The notes: generated from the letters alone by a model not told the origin. A stretch of DNA of 64,000 bases from UBA1672 sp051967755 (GCA_051967755.1 JBQDYD010000001.1:1-64000), one strand, 5' to 3'. Positions 27,065-37,658 are shown, numbered from the stretch's first letter. A program made the numbers and translations.

Positions 27065-30000
27065 CTAAACATCCAAACGAACAAATCGCGGGCCATCAGT
27101 CCATAAGATGCCGCAATGTATCGTGTGCTTCGGATAGATTTCTTGGATCGTATCTTTATACGCCTTTAATTGTTTCCGATAGACAGACGGTATATTTGCA
27201 GGATCAACGGGCGGTGGCCTGTTTGTTTTGTAATCAACAATCCAAATATCGTTGTCATCAATCACCAATCGGTCAATCTGCCCGCTGACGATACGATTAT
27301 CATCCATAAGCCCTGTGATCGGAACCTCTGCCATAGAACCTTTTGCGAAAAACGGGCTATATTCGGGATGATGTATAATGTTCATGACTTCTTTAACAAT
27401 ACTCTCACGCACCTCCGCAGAAAAATCAGATGCTTGTTTATCTACAAATTTTTGTGCAGCATTCTTTTGCGCAGCGTGATCAAAATCCGGCAAAAACTCT
27501 AATAACTTATGCGTTATATTCCCCCTTACAAAACGCCTGTCTTGTCCGGCAACTAACGGGCTCATGACAATATCTTCGTCATCTTCTGTTGGCCGCGAAG
27601 GAACAAGTGGACGCGCAGGGACAGGCTCTGCATCAGGCTCAGTAAACACCCAATCGGGTATTGCTTTGGCTTGGTCATTTACATCGCGCTGTTTTTCCGT
27701 TTTATCGGGGTCGGCCTGCTGCGTATTAGAAACGACCAACGTGCCACCCTCTTCCTCTGTAACCCCGTCATATCGCTCCATCACTTCACGTACTTTAAAA
27801 TACCATGCCTTTTCATCGTGTTTCTTGGCTTTGGTATATCCACCAATGTATAGACGATCCGTTGCTCTGGTCATTGCAACATATAGCTGCCTGTATGATT
27901 CTTCTTGCTCTTGCTGCAGTCTCTCCTCATATGCTTTCCTGTAAACTTCAGGGTCATTATCTTTTCTGGAAGAATATAGCGGAACGTCCAAAGTTGTTTT
28001 GTCCGGCCATAATAAACGATCAATTTTATTGGCTCCCCCTCCCATCGTATCGGGCAAGATAACAATCGGTGCCTGTAATCCTTTTGATCCATGAACAGTC
28101 ATGATGCGCACTTGATTGGATGTGTCTTCCAATTCGCGCTTTAACTTATTTGTTTTACGCTCTTGCTCATCAACAAAAACCTGCAGATGATCAATATTTT
28201 CGTGACTGAATTTTTGCGCAACATTTAATAATTCTTGCAACGGATCAAACGCGTCCTGACCTAACCTTTTGCAAATTGCACGCAGACCGGATTGAGAATC
28301 GGCAGGGCATTGCTGCGTAAGAATGTGAGATAAAAACTCATACGCGCCCATCGCCCTCACGCGCCCTATTAAACGTGAGAGATAATCTCTGGCCTTTTCT
28401 CTTTTCTGATCTGACACACAGATTGCGCCTTCGGGGATGTTATTTATTCTGGCAAAATCGAAATTACATATTTCCTGCCATAATGTTCCCTTCCTCTTAT
28501 ATGCAAGGGAGAAAAGCTCCTCCTCATCCCAACTAAGAAATGGCGATTTCAACACCTCCGCCAACGTAAGGTCATCCTCCGGGAACAAACAAAACCGCAT
28601 CAGTGACAGACAATCCTGAACCGCCAATTGATCCTTCAGGATCATACGGTCTGCTCCACTGACCGGAACCCCCAATGATTTTAACGCGCGCATAAGCTGC
28701 TCAACAAAGGCCGTTCTGGTGCGAACCAAAATCATATAATCCTTCGGCTGTACGGCGCGGCCATGGCTGGATAAAACGGACTTTTGATTCAATTCGTTTC
28801 GAATCCTTTGTGCAATCGTCTTTGCCAATGCATTTGACCCGCTGCTATGTTCGTGCACCATTATCGGCGGGTCCCAAAAATCACGTTGTTCCGATTTGAC
28901 GGTTTCACAAACAGGCCATAATTCAACGCGCCCCTCTTGCCCCTGACGGAACGGCTTATGTTGAATATTGAGTTCTTTTACCGCCTTTTGCATTTCGGAA
29001 CCGGAAAAAACCAAATCAACAACGCTCAAAACGCTTTCCGTCGATCTGAAAGAAATATCCAGATGAACATTTTCATTAACCAACCCTGCGGCTTTGATCT
29101 TTTCATCCATCAAGACCTGCATCCGCTTAAACTCATCCGGCGCCGCACGTTGAAAGCCATAGATAGACTGTTTGACATCACCAACAGTGAAAGATGTTCT
29201 CAAGACTTCATCACGCGCACTTCTTCCGACAAAAAATTCATCCGATAATGCCTCAATAATTTTCCATTGTTCAGGGTTGGTGTCTTGCGCTTCATCAACC
29301 AAGATATGATCAATGCCCTGATCCATTTTATACAAAATCCATGGCATCACCTCAGAGCGATCAACCTCTTTCAACGCACTAAAGCCGGGGGATTTTCCGG
29401 TCAGCAAGTGCATCGTATAATTGATTAAGTCATCATAATCCAAAACACCTCTGGCCTTTTTCATCGATGCGTAATTCTCAATAACCGCAACACCAATATG
29501 GAGCAAGTCACGCGTCAGCGCAGCAGACTTCATGCGCTTTATGGTGTCTTCCATGTTTAAAATACGCTCTGCCTCCTGCAGCAAAACATCCTCTGCCGTT
29601 GGGTCTTGTTTCTTTATCGCGGCAGGTGGGAATGATTTTTTATGAATTGTGCCTTTGGTTGTTAAATACGCGGATTTATATTCGCTAAGCATCTCATAGC
29701 GCATCTCCGGCATCATTCCTAACCAAGCAAGCATAACCTCGGCTCGCGCAGGTGCGGTCTTCCCCTTATCATCCAGCATCAATTCAGCAATATGCTTCAA
29801 AGAGGATTCATTCGGCACTGGTGCTGCACAAAATTTTTGGATATAGGAATGTGTATCAACGCCCTGACGAATATCTAAAGACGCACAAATATTTGCATAT
29901 ATACCTTCAACAGACCCATGAGTTTCAATGAGTGTATGAAGCTGGTTCTTCTCTTGGTAAAGTTGGTAGATCAGGCCCTCAAACGCGCTTTGATCAATTT

Positions 30001-30622
30001 CTGATATAATATGATCTATCGCTTGTGATACAGCACTCCCCGACGCTTCATCATGTTGCGCTTTTCTGATTACATTAGAAACAGCGACCTTCATCAAATC
30101 TGCGTCTTGCCCCTCTTCCATTAGTGCGAAATCAGGCTGTAAGCCGGCCTCTACCGGAAAACGCCCCAGAACCGACTGGCAGAAGGAATGAATAGTCATA
30201 ATTTGAATGCCGACGGGGCTGTCGATCACTTGAGCAAAAAGCTTTTTTGCTGCATCAATATGAACATCTGAAGGTGTATAATTTAAAAGATGTGACAAAA
30301 CATGCCGAAGTGATTTTTTCGGATCATCGTGATCAACATCCATCACCGCCCATTCGCCAAGCTTTTTATTAATGCGAACTGACATTTCATTCGCCGCAGC
30401 CTTTGTAAACGTTAAACACACAATGCGCCCCGGCACCGACCCCGGCCGGCCATCCTCCCTTGGTAAAAGGAGCCTTAAAACACGGTCGGTCAGAACTTTG
30501 GTTTTTCCTGTCCCTGCAGAGGCCCCCACCCACGCAGAATATTCGGGGTTAGAGGCGCGCTCTTGTAATACATTCGGGTCAATATCCTGCTGCACGTCAA
30601 TTCTTACAGAACTTTCGGTCAT
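27065..30622 (-). CDS. addA: AddA subunit of the AddAB helicase-nuclease
   Basis: Double-strand break repair: AddAB unwinds and resects DNA ends for RecA loading. This subunit (1185 residues) carries an UvrD-type helicase (WVGASAGTGKTKVLTDRVL; HILVDEAQDTNPEQW; GDVKQSIYGFQRA; IMTVHGSKGLQAPIVILP). A C-terminal RecB-type nuclease shows SGQIDRLVIDDNDIWIVDYK with the D...DYK catalytic residues. The ATG at 30622 overlaps the addB stop (ATGA) and has GGAGG eight bases upstream, so it is preferred to the longer in-frame start. Confidence 0.95.
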   Translation of the reverse strand: MTESSVRIDVQQDIDPNVLQERASNPEYSAWVGASAGTGKTKVLTDRVLRLLLPREDGRPGSVPGRIVCLTFTKAAANEMSVRINKKLGEWAVMDVDHDDPKKSLRHVLSHLLNYTPSDVHIDAAKKLFAQVIDSPVGIQIMTIHSFCQSVLGRFPVEAGLQPDFALMEEGQDADLMKVAVSNVIRKAQHDEASGSAVSQAIDHIISEIDQSAFEGLIYQLYQEKNQLHTLIETHGSVEGIYANICASLDIRQGVDTHSYIQKFCAAPVPNESSLKHIAELMLDDKGKTAPARAEVMLAWLGMMPEMRYEMLSEYKSAYLTTKGTIHKKSFPPAAIKKQDPTAEDVLLQEAERILNMEDTIKRMKSAALTRDLLHIGVAVIENYASMKKARGVLDYDDLINYTMHLLTGKSPGFSALKEVDRSEVMPWILYKMDQGIDHILVDEAQDTNPEQWKIIEALSDEFFVGRSARDEVLRTSFTVGDVKQSIYGFQRAAPDEFKRMQVLMDEKIKAAGLVNENVHLDISFRSTESVLSVVDLVFSGSEMQKAVKELNIQHKPFRQGQEGRVELWPVCETVKSEQRDFWDPPIMVHEHSSGSNALAKTIAQRIRNELNQKSVLSSHGRAVQPKDYMILVRTRTAFVEQLMRALKSLGVPVSGADRMILKDQLAVQDCLSLMRFCLFPEDDLTLAEVLKSPFLSWDEEELFSLAYKRKGTLWQEICNFDFARINNIPEGAICVSDQKREKARDYLSRLIGRVRAMGAYEFLSHILTQQCPADSQSGLRAICKRLGQDAFDPLQELLNVAQKFSHENIDHLQVFVDEQERKTNKLKRELEDTSNQVRIMTVHGSKGLQAPIVILPDTMGGGANKIDRLLWPDKTTLDVPLYSSRKDNDPEVYRKAYEERLQQEQEESYRQLYVAMTRATDRLYIGGYTKAKKHDEKAWYFKVREVMERYDGVTEEEGGTLVVSNTQQADPDKTEKQRDVNDQAKAIPDWVFTEPDAEPVPARPLVPSRPTEDDEDIVMSPLVAGQDRRFVRGNITHKLLEFLPDFDHAAQKNAAQKFVDKQASDFSAEVRESIVKEVMNIIHHPEYSPFFAKGSMAEVPITGLMDDNRIVSGQIDRLVIDDNDIWIVDYKTNRPPPVDPANIPSVYRKQLKAYKDTIQEIYPKHTIHCGILWTDGPRFVRLDV

Positions 30623-33609
30623 TCGCTTCCTCCGTCCGTTTCTGTGTCTAACACGCTCCACTCCTTGATACGGGAAACATGCTCATAATCATTAAATCGC
30701 GGCGAATTTTTCGCATCAGGAACACAATAAAACGGTGTATCAGGCTGCCAGAAAGTTTCGACCAGATTTTCTAAACCCTCTTTTACTGTGTTCATTACAT
30801 CGTCGATATTTTCATCAATAAACGTAAACTCTGCGGGCGTTGCCCCTCCGGATAGCTTCCAGTACCCAATATATCCTGCCTTCCCCGCAGGAATGGGTTT
30901 TTTCGTATATTGCTCTTTTGCGTTCTTAAAGCCACGCCCATCAAAGCCGCTCTCTTTTAATATCAAAGATTCCAAAGGAAGCTGCGGGTACGACCCCTGA
31001 TTTAATTTAGATTCATAGAATTTACCGCCCGATTTATAATCAATGATGGCATATCCCTCCTTCAGCTTATCTATTCTGTCAGCAACGCCATAAAGGTTAA
31101 ACGATTTCCCCGCGATCGGGATATCAACATTTCCTTTCGCCTCTGTCTCAATGAATTTCGCCCCCTCTCGCCACGTTCGTTCATGTGCAATAAATATATC
31201 CGCAATACGCATTAATTTTGGCCACCAAAAATGCAACACATCGCTATCTTCTGTCTGCTCTAATATTATTTTGCGTGCCATGGCCAAAAATTCGTCTTCT
31301 GCGTGCTCAGGCAAGCTATCTGGGTATTTTTGCACAAACTGATCCAACACTTCATGCAACAAGTTACCTTTTAATGCTGCATCTACTTCTTGTCGCAAAG
31401 GGTCTTTTTTCCTCAACTTCAGAACATAGTGCATATATATAGCGTAAGGATCTTGAAGCCACTTTTCTATTTTCGTCACAGACACAGATTTAGGGCGTGC
31501 AGAAACAGGTGGCGTTGGCTTAGGGCGCTCAAACGCCTGAACATCAGTATCATCAATCACAGAAACCCAACGCCTGTATGGGGTAACAGATAGATCTTCC
31601 AAGCGCATATCTGCCGTTTTTAAAAGTGTCTCCAAACGCTCTAACCAGCGTAAAGGTATTGTCGGGGCACCATCAGATTTCTCGGAACGGGTCATCACAA
31701 CACGCGGCGCACAGAAATGCTGCACAAAATCATGCGCCGCAAAGCCAATCATTTGATCAATGGCAGGCAAACCGAAATCTTTACGCATAGGCCGTGACAT
31801 CCACGGATCATGTGCGTTATCGGGCGTCCAGCCCCCTTCATTCAGGTTACCCAGAATAATTGTATCGGCCTTTGTCAAACGCGCTTCCAGTTGCCCTAAT
31901 ATCAAAACACGTGGATGTAAACCATAGGGCACGCGTATCGTTTCCTCATGCAGCAAAGCAGAAATAACCTCGCTATATTCAGAAAAGGTAAGATCATCAA
32001 TCAAATGTGCATGCTCTATTAAGTTCGTAAAAAACTGCGCAGCACATTTTCCGACATCTCCGCGCCATAAACGCTCCGCCCCATTTCCGTTCTCTTCTTC
32101 TGCAAGCATTTCAAGCGCAGAGACATGCGCATTCATCAAATCGACTGCATTAAACACGCCACCATCTTGCGCACAGTCATAAAGCCCCTGTAATGCGGCA
32201 TAAACGGCATGAATATAGCACGGCAGATCTTGTTCTTCGTGACGTTCAACAATCTGCAAAAAAGCCGTATGAGACGTTAACACATGCCCCTTACGCAAAA
32301 TATCCGTTTCAAGCTGCGTGATCAGCGACTTTGTGTGTTCTTTACTTAAGCCCACAGAACATAATCCGGTCTTCAGCAAAGCCAAAAATGCAACAGGATC
32401 AAATTTTTTTTGCAGAGCGCTCAAACTCAATAAGATAAACTTACCCAGAACAGTTTCTGCAATTCTTTCTCCTGCGGAATCATCAACATGAATCCCCCAT
32501 CGCAAACATGCGCCTTTTACCCGTTGCGCCAAACCGCGATCAGGCGTCACCAACGCTGTAACCTTCTCTTTATCCTCAAGAGATTCGCGCATAATCATCG
32601 CAATCACGTCTGCTTCTTCTTGCTCCGTCTTGCAATTATAATATTCAAGCCCCTCTAACAGCTTCCCCAGATCATAAGTCTTGGAAAAGCTCTTCCACTG
32701 ATGGGTACTTTCCGCAGGTAACATCACAGCGCTCGCCAAAACTTGGCGGGAATGTGAGACATCGTGCTGTATTAAAGGTGCAACATCATCACGCCCAACA
32801 TCCATACGACTAAGTAATAATTTCAAACTATGCTGCGGGTGGATCTCCGTCACAGAATCCCATGCCTCATCATCCATAACTTGATCAATGCCAGGCAGAA
32901 TAACCTTTCCCTGCGGCATTTCAGAAATAACCTTCAGAACCTCCGCAGCGGCAGGAATAGACCCTGTAGAGCCCGCAGCAACAACGGGAAAATTCGGCGG
33001 ACAACTGCGCCAATACTCTGTCAAAGCGCTCAGAAGAGCATTTCTGCGCTGCGCAACATCCATAACCTCTTCTTCGGCCAGAATTTGTGGCCAAAATTCA
33101 CTGATGATTTTCAAAAAGTCGAGCGTGATCTGCCAATGAGATGCAAAATTTTCAGGCACTATTTTACTCAAATCAGAAAAGTCCAAGTTTTCTACAGTCA
33201 CCTGATCCATAAATTGGCACAAATTCTTTGAAAGCTTCAAAGCGCCATCGAATCCCCTTGGGAAACCATCCATCGCATAAATTAACTTCGCCAGAAGCAA
33301 TTGGCGTTTTAACGGCGCAATGGCGGGTGAAATCTCTAAAACATCATGGTCTTGTCCAAACATCAGAAGAGATAATTCATCTTCATCCACCTCCCCCAGC
33401 GGCATGAGATGCGGCAAAAGCATCGGCTTACCATCATTTAGTCGTAAGAAGGTGTCCTGCACAATACGGCATGCGCGGCGCGTCGGCAAAAGCAAGCGAT
33501 AGCGCGTTAAGGCTTGATAATCCCCATCAACCAGATCCAACAGGTATTTCACCAGTGTCTCTGCAAAGGGCAATGCCGCAGGAATGTTATATATATGCTT
33601 TGCACTCAT
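30619..33609 (-). CDS. addB: AddB subunit of the AddAB helicase-nuclease
   Basis: Partner of AddA in DNA-end processing. It is 996 residues of the alphaproteobacterial AddB type. The N-terminal helicase-like region begins LLPTRRACRIVQDTFL, the region that replaces a Walker A motif in these AddB proteins. A C-terminal nuclease domain follows (GVADRIDKLKEGYAIIDYKSGG, catalytic D and DYK). It starts immediately after murU and ends in an ATGA overlap with addA, giving tsaE-murU-addB-addA as one transcription unit. Confidence 0.94.
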   Translation of the reverse strand: MSAKHIYNIPAALPFAETLVKYLLDLVDGDYQALTRYRLLLPTRRACRIVQDTFLRLNDGKPMLLPHLMPLGEVDEDELSLLMFGQDHDVLEISPAIAPLKRQLLLAKLIYAMDGFPRGFDGALKLSKNLCQFMDQVTVENLDFSDLSKIVPENFASHWQITLDFLKIISEFWPQILAEEEVMDVAQRRNALLSALTEYWRSCPPNFPVVAAGSTGSIPAAAEVLKVISEMPQGKVILPGIDQVMDDEAWDSVTEIHPQHSLKLLLSRMDVGRDDVAPLIQHDVSHSRQVLASAVMLPAESTHQWKSFSKTYDLGKLLEGLEYYNCKTEQEEADVIAMIMRESLEDKEKVTALVTPDRGLAQRVKGACLRWGIHVDDSAGERIAETVLGKFILLSLSALQKKFDPVAFLALLKTGLCSVGLSKEHTKSLITQLETDILRKGHVLTSHTAFLQIVERHEEQDLPCYIHAVYAALQGLYDCAQDGGVFNAVDLMNAHVSALEMLAEEENGNGAERLWRGDVGKCAAQFFTNLIEHAHLIDDLTFSEYSEVISALLHEETIRVPYGLHPRVLILGQLEARLTKADTIILGNLNEGGWTPDNAHDPWMSRPMRKDFGLPAIDQMIGFAAHDFVQHFCAPRVVMTRSEKSDGAPTIPLRWLERLETLLKTADMRLEDLSVTPYRRWVSVIDDTDVQAFERPKPTPPVSARPKSVSVTKIEKWLQDPYAIYMHYVLKLRKKDPLRQEVDAALKGNLLHEVLDQFVQKYPDSLPEHAEDEFLAMARKIILEQTEDSDVLHFWWPKLMRIADIFIAHERTWREGAKFIETEAKGNVDIPIAGKSFNLYGVADRIDKLKEGYAIIDYKSGGKFYESKLNQGSYPQLPLESLILKESGFDGRGFKNAKEQYTKKPIPAGKAGYIGYWKLSGGATPAEFTFIDENIDDVMNTVKEGLENLVETFWQPDTPFYCVPDAKNSPRFNDYEHVSRIKEWSVLDTETDGGSE

Positions 33610-34341
33610 TTATTCTTGAGCCTTTAAATATGCGCCCACAGTTTTCACATCATCAGCCGTGCTAATATGGTGCCATTCCCCATCATGAGGAAATGCGTAG
33701 AAGCGGCCTTTCTGCTCACACGCATCCATAATTTCTAAAAAAGAAAACGGTCCCTCCCCGTAACTCTTGTAAATTCGCGGATGATTAAGACGAATATTGG
33801 TCCACATATAGCGGCCGCTCTTATCATGAGAGCGCTTTACCCTGCCGTCATCTTGCAAATCGTAATCCCCGACACCGACGGTTTTATCCATTTTATTTAT
33901 CGGCTGCATCAGGGTGAGGATATCCATTTCATCAGGATTCCACTGCTCTGCCAATTTACGCAAAGCAGGGATTTCACCATCACTCCAGAGGTTATCACCT
34001 GCGATAACAAAGAATGGCTGATCATCAAAATAATCAAGCGCATAGCGCACGCCACCACCCGTATCAAGAATGCCGTCTTCCCTAGAAAGATGGATATGAA
34101 CATCAGAATGTTGCGCAACATATTCATCCAAATGCTGCGCCAGAACATCTGCCTTATAATGTGCGTTCACAACCACATCTTTTATCCCAACGGCGCGGAG
34201 CTTATCTAATGTGCGGTAAATCAAACTGCGACCGTTCACCTCCACCATCGGTTTGGGTATCGTATCCGTCAGCGGGCGCATACGGGTTCCAAACCCTGCG
34301 GCCAGAATAAATGCTTTATATGGGATGTCATTTTGGGTCAT
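33610..34341 (-). CDS. Sugar-phosphate nucleotidyltransferase, MurU-like
   Basis: Nucleotidyltransferase of the NTP-transferase family (243 residues) with the activation loop LAAGFGTRMRPLTDTIPKPM and VNAHYKADVLAQHL. In many Alphaproteobacteria the homologous gene lies here, downstream of tsaE and amgK. There MurU makes UDP-N-acetylmuramate from the sugar 1-phosphate in peptidoglycan recycling. No amgK is present between tsaE and this gene. The activity could also be GDP-mannose or another NDP-sugar synthesis. ATGA overlap with tsaE; addB follows directly. Confidence 0.88.
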   Translation of the reverse strand: MTQNDIPYKAFILAAGFGTRMRPLTDTIPKPMVEVNGRSLIYRTLDKLRAVGIKDVVVNAHYKADVLAQHLDEYVAQHSDVHIHLSREDGILDTGGGVRYALDYFDDQPFFVIAGDNLWSDGEIPALRKLAEQWNPDEMDILTLMQPINKMDKTVGVGDYDLQDDGRVKRSHDKSGRYMWTNIRLNHPRIYKSYGEGPFSFLEIMDACEQKGRFYAFPHDGEWHHISTADDVKTVGAYLKAQE

Positions 34342-34778
34342 GTCTGCTTAATCTCTATTGTTCGTTTATTCGCGGCATCCTCATGCGTAAAAATATTCAC
34401 TTCTGTCACATGATCGGGACATAAACCCTGCAAGCGCTCCGGCCACTCAACGAGCAAAACTCCACCTGACAGCGCTTCTTCCCAGCCAATTTCATAGATT
34501 TCTGAGGAGTCGGATAAGCGGTATAAATCAAAATGCCAAATCACAAAATCATCTGTTTCATAGGTTTGCACCAACGTGAAGGTCGGGCTTGGCACCTCCA
34601 TATTCTCACGCCCGCATAACTTGCGAATAAGGGCGCGTGAAAACACACTCTTCCCTGCCCCTAAATCCCCATTAAGCAGCACGACATCCCCTGCGCGCAA
34701 ACCCTCTGCAAATTCACGGGCAAATGCCTGCGTTTCGGCCTCATCGAATGTTTCTATAGTGCGATTCTCAGTTCCCAT
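34338..34778 (-). CDS. tsaE: tRNA t6A synthesis ATPase TsaE
   Basis: Small P-loop ATPase (146 residues) that drives the TsaBCDE complex in making threonylcarbamoyl-A37 on ANN-reading tRNAs. Seen: LNGDLGAGKSVFSRALI (Walker A), SPTFTLVQTYE and HFDLYRL (Walker B region). It heads the tsaE-murU-addB-addA run and overlaps the murU-like start. It is divergent from a small secreted protein gene across 63 bases. Confidence 0.96.
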   Translation of the reverse strand: MGTENRTIETFDEAETQAFAREFAEGLRAGDVVLLNGDLGAGKSVFSRALIRKLCGRENMEVPSPTFTLVQTYETDDFVIWHFDLYRLSDSSEIYEIGWEEALSGGVLLVEWPERLQGLCPDHVTEVNIFTHEDAANKRTIEIKQT

Positions 34779-34841
34779 ACTATTGAGTTATAGAGCACAA
34801 GCCGCGTTGTGAAAAGACGGCATGAATGATAGAATGTATGA

Positions 34842-35264
34842 ATGAGATATATTGTGCTTTTAATTATCGTTTTCTGCTATATGCCGCACCTTGCAATGGC
34901 GCAAGATATCAGCACGCAGCCTATTTGCTTTAATGTTATCAATGATTCAGAACACCGCGTATATGGTGAAATAGCAACCGACTATATCACACGGGATGAC
35001 GGCCAGAAAATTCATCATACAGGGTCTTTTAGGCTAGAAGCCGCCGGCACCAGACATGAAGAAAAAGGGCACCTTCTTGACCGCGCCGAGTTTTGCTCCT
35101 CCGGCCCCTTTTTCCCACAACGCCAGTTGGAACTCGTCATTCGCACGCTAATTCCTGTGTTTTCCTGTAAATTCACGCCGGAGCTTGGCGATGTCATAAT
35201 TCAAAGCGCGACAGTCGATCAAGACGGCATTCCCGTAACCAAACGATGGGCGAACTGCCTGTAA
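34842..35264 (+). CDS. Small secreted protein, unknown function
   Basis: One hundred and forty residues: a signal peptide (MRYIVLLIIVFCYMPHLAMA, about 1-20) and a mature domain with four or five cysteines (PICFNV, EFCSSG, FSCKFT and ANCL) that may form disulfides. No family recognised. It sits on the plus strand between divL and tsaE, both on the other strand, and ends one base before the divL stop. Confidence 0.62.
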   Translation: MRYIVLLIIVFCYMPHLAMAQDISTQPICFNVINDSEHRVYGEIATDYITRDDGQKIHHTGSFRLEAAGTRHEEKGHLLDRAEFCSSGPFFPQRQLELVIRTLIPVFSCKFTPELGDVIIQSATVDQDGIPVTKRWANCL

Positions 35265-35265
35265 C

Positions 35266-37566
35266 TTAGGATTCTTCAGATTTCACCGCGGCTTTAGGCA
35301 ATGTAATCACCACCTCTGTCCCCTCGCCCAGAGTAGAATTAAGTTCAAAATCACCATTGTGTAAATCGACGATATTACGCACAAGCGTAAGCCCCAAACC
35401 GGCGCCACGATTAGACTTCCCTTCAGATTCTACGCGCTCAAACGGTTCAAGAACACGAATCTGATTTTCCTCTTTAATACCTTGCCCATTATCCGTAACG
35501 GAAATTCTGATATTATCTTTTTGACGCGAAGCCTTTAGTTCAATTTTGCCGCCCTCGGGCGTATATGCAATTGAATTACGCACCAAGTTAACAACGGCCT
35601 GTTTGATACGGCGCTCATCTATTTCTGCTTTACCGATATTTGCGGGGCAACTCAAAGACACCTCAATGCCTTGTTTACGCGCCCATTCCTCAACCAAATC
35701 ACGGACACTGTCCATCATTTCCTTGATAGAGCCTTGCTCCAGATCCAGCTTCATCTGTCCTGCTTCAATCGTAGAAAGATCAAGGATATCATTAATCAGG
35801 TTCAACAGACGCTCGCTTGCTGCGTGAATGTCATTGGTATATTCATGCTGCTTATCGTTCAATGGCCCGAAGAATTCCTTATCAAGCATTTCATTAAAGC
35901 CCATAATCGCATTAAGCGGCGTACGCAGCTGATATGAAACATTGGCAAGGAAGTCGAGTTTGAGTTGCTCTGCCGTTTCAAGTGCAATATTTTTCTCACG
36001 CAGTGCATTTTCGACGCGCACCTTATCGGTCACATCGGCATAGGTCACCAAAACCCCACCATCGGGCAATGGCACAGTCGCATAATTCACCAAAATAGAG
36101 TCTTCGCGCTCAAGCCTGCCTTCGCTCATAGACCGCTCCAGCCCCAATGAAATAAGCAATTCCCTGATATCATTCCAACCAAGCTTGTTAAAATACTTTG
36201 CCAGCTTATCGACAATACTGGTGATATGCGGTTCACCCTCCAATGTTTCGGGATCAAACCCCCAAAGCGCGCCAAACGAAGGATTCCATAGCTTTAAACG
36301 GCCGTCTGTGCCAAACACAGCAACGCTTTCCGCCAGATTATCGAGCGTCTCTTTTTGCACAGCGATCAAGGTATTATATGAGGATTCAAGCTCAAGACGG
36401 CTTGTGACATCTTCAAATGTCATCATCAAACCACCTAATTTGTTCGGAACGGCCAGCATTCTGAACGCAGAGCCATCAGGCAAATACAGCATATCCTCAT
36501 GCGGATCAATAAGGTCAGTGAACATATCAAGCCAACTTTTCTTGAATGTCCTGAAATCCGCTTGCTCAGGAAGGCGGCGTGTCTCACGCAATTTTTCCAT
36601 GATATCGCCAAGCTTCGGCTTGGTATTAAGCCACCCCTCCTCTAATCCCCATAGCTGAGAAAAAGAAGAGTTATAAAACTCAAGATTTTGATCTGAGTTA
36701 TAAATACTGATGGCCGAACGCAGTTGCTGCAACAATGCGCGCATTGCCATTTCATTATTCTGCACTTCGCTTTGGACACGCTCCCCCTCGGTAACATCCT
36801 CTAACATACCAATCGTAATGTCTTTGGACTTTACGGGGATTTCCGACACTTTGATGAGCAGGCGATTACCCCCCAAAACCTCATGCAACGTAACGACTTG
36901 CTTTATCCCTAACTTCAATGCTTTCAAAGCCAGCCCGGATCCTGTCAGAATGTCTTTCTCACTGGGTTTTCTTTTTCTGGTCTGCGATACAATTTCTTTT
37001 TGCTGCGCCACAATTTCGCTTGGCGTGGCACCGACCATTTTCGCATATGACACGTTACACCAGACAATTTTCTGCACATTGTCTCTGATCCAAACCGGAT
37101 ATGGCAGTGCATCAAGCGCGTTTTGAAAGCCGTCGATGCTCTCTATAAATGCAAAAATATCATCCTTATCATCGTCATCCTGTGCCTGAACTGATTCCAG
37201 CCACAAAATATGGAAATGGTCATCACTATCGAGTGAAAGGCCGCGCGTGCCGGATAGTTTAAGCTTCTTTTTCTCTGACTTATCCAACACCTCATGCGTA
37301 AAAGGAACGCCATCTGCGACCAATTTACTAAACGCGCCTTCCAACAACATGGCATCATCACGCGAAAGACTATTTTGAATATCACTCAGACCGGTAACAG
37401 AAGAAATCCCCAAAAGGTCACAAAAACCCTGCGAATAGGCCACAGTCTGATCGCCGCCCCATCCGCAATATTCACTGGGCACAGCCGACAAGAATGCTTC
37501 CAGACGCGCTTTTTCTGCACGTACTCTGGATTTGCCTCCATCAAAAACCTTAAAAAGAGTATGCAT
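35266..37566 (-). CDS. divL: DivL-type tyrosine-containing histidine kinase homologue
   Basis: PAS-rich kinase-like protein of 766 residues. PAS-like domains lie at about 145-260, 280-390 and 405-515. The dimerisation helix reads FLANVSYQLRTPLNAIMGF. Tyr545 replaces the phospho-acceptor His, which is the defining feature of DivL (Tyr550 in Caulobacter). The ATPase domain is intact (VVNLVRNSIAYTP, DNGQGI, GAGLGLTLV). In Caulobacter DivL regulates CckA in response to DivK, controlling CtrA. Position between ahcY and tsaE matches the divL locus of many Alphaproteobacteria, with two genes inserted here. The start overlaps a possible divergent TTG start of the SGNH gene. Confidence 0.9.
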   Translation of the reverse strand: MHTLFKVFDGGKSRVRAEKARLEAFLSAVPSEYCGWGGDQTVAYSQGFCDLLGISSVTGLSDIQNSLSRDDAMLLEGAFSKLVADGVPFTHEVLDKSEKKKLKLSGTRGLSLDSDDHFHILWLESVQAQDDDDKDDIFAFIESIDGFQNALDALPYPVWIRDNVQKIVWCNVSYAKMVGATPSEIVAQQKEIVSQTRKRKPSEKDILTGSGLALKALKLGIKQVVTLHEVLGGNRLLIKVSEIPVKSKDITIGMLEDVTEGERVQSEVQNNEMAMRALLQQLRSAISIYNSDQNLEFYNSSFSQLWGLEEGWLNTKPKLGDIMEKLRETRRLPEQADFRTFKKSWLDMFTDLIDPHEDMLYLPDGSAFRMLAVPNKLGGLMMTFEDVTSRLELESSYNTLIAVQKETLDNLAESVAVFGTDGRLKLWNPSFGALWGFDPETLEGEPHITSIVDKLAKYFNKLGWNDIRELLISLGLERSMSEGRLEREDSILVNYATVPLPDGGVLVTYADVTDKVRVENALREKNIALETAEQLKLDFLANVSYQLRTPLNAIMGFNEMLDKEFFGPLNDKQHEYTNDIHAASERLLNLINDILDLSTIEAGQMKLDLEQGSIKEMMDSVRDLVEEWARKQGIEVSLSCPANIGKAEIDERRIKQAVVNLVRNSIAYTPEGGKIELKASRQKDNIRISVTDNGQGIKEENQIRVLEPFERVESEGKSNRGAGLGLTLVRNIVDLHNGDFELNSTLGEGTEVVITLPKAAVKSEES

Positions 37567-37658
37567 TGAACCTGCTTTTTACTTTAAACTCCCTACACGG
37601 GCGTTATCATCACACTGTAGAACATTACGCGACTTTTTTAGAATGCAAAAGTGTAAGC

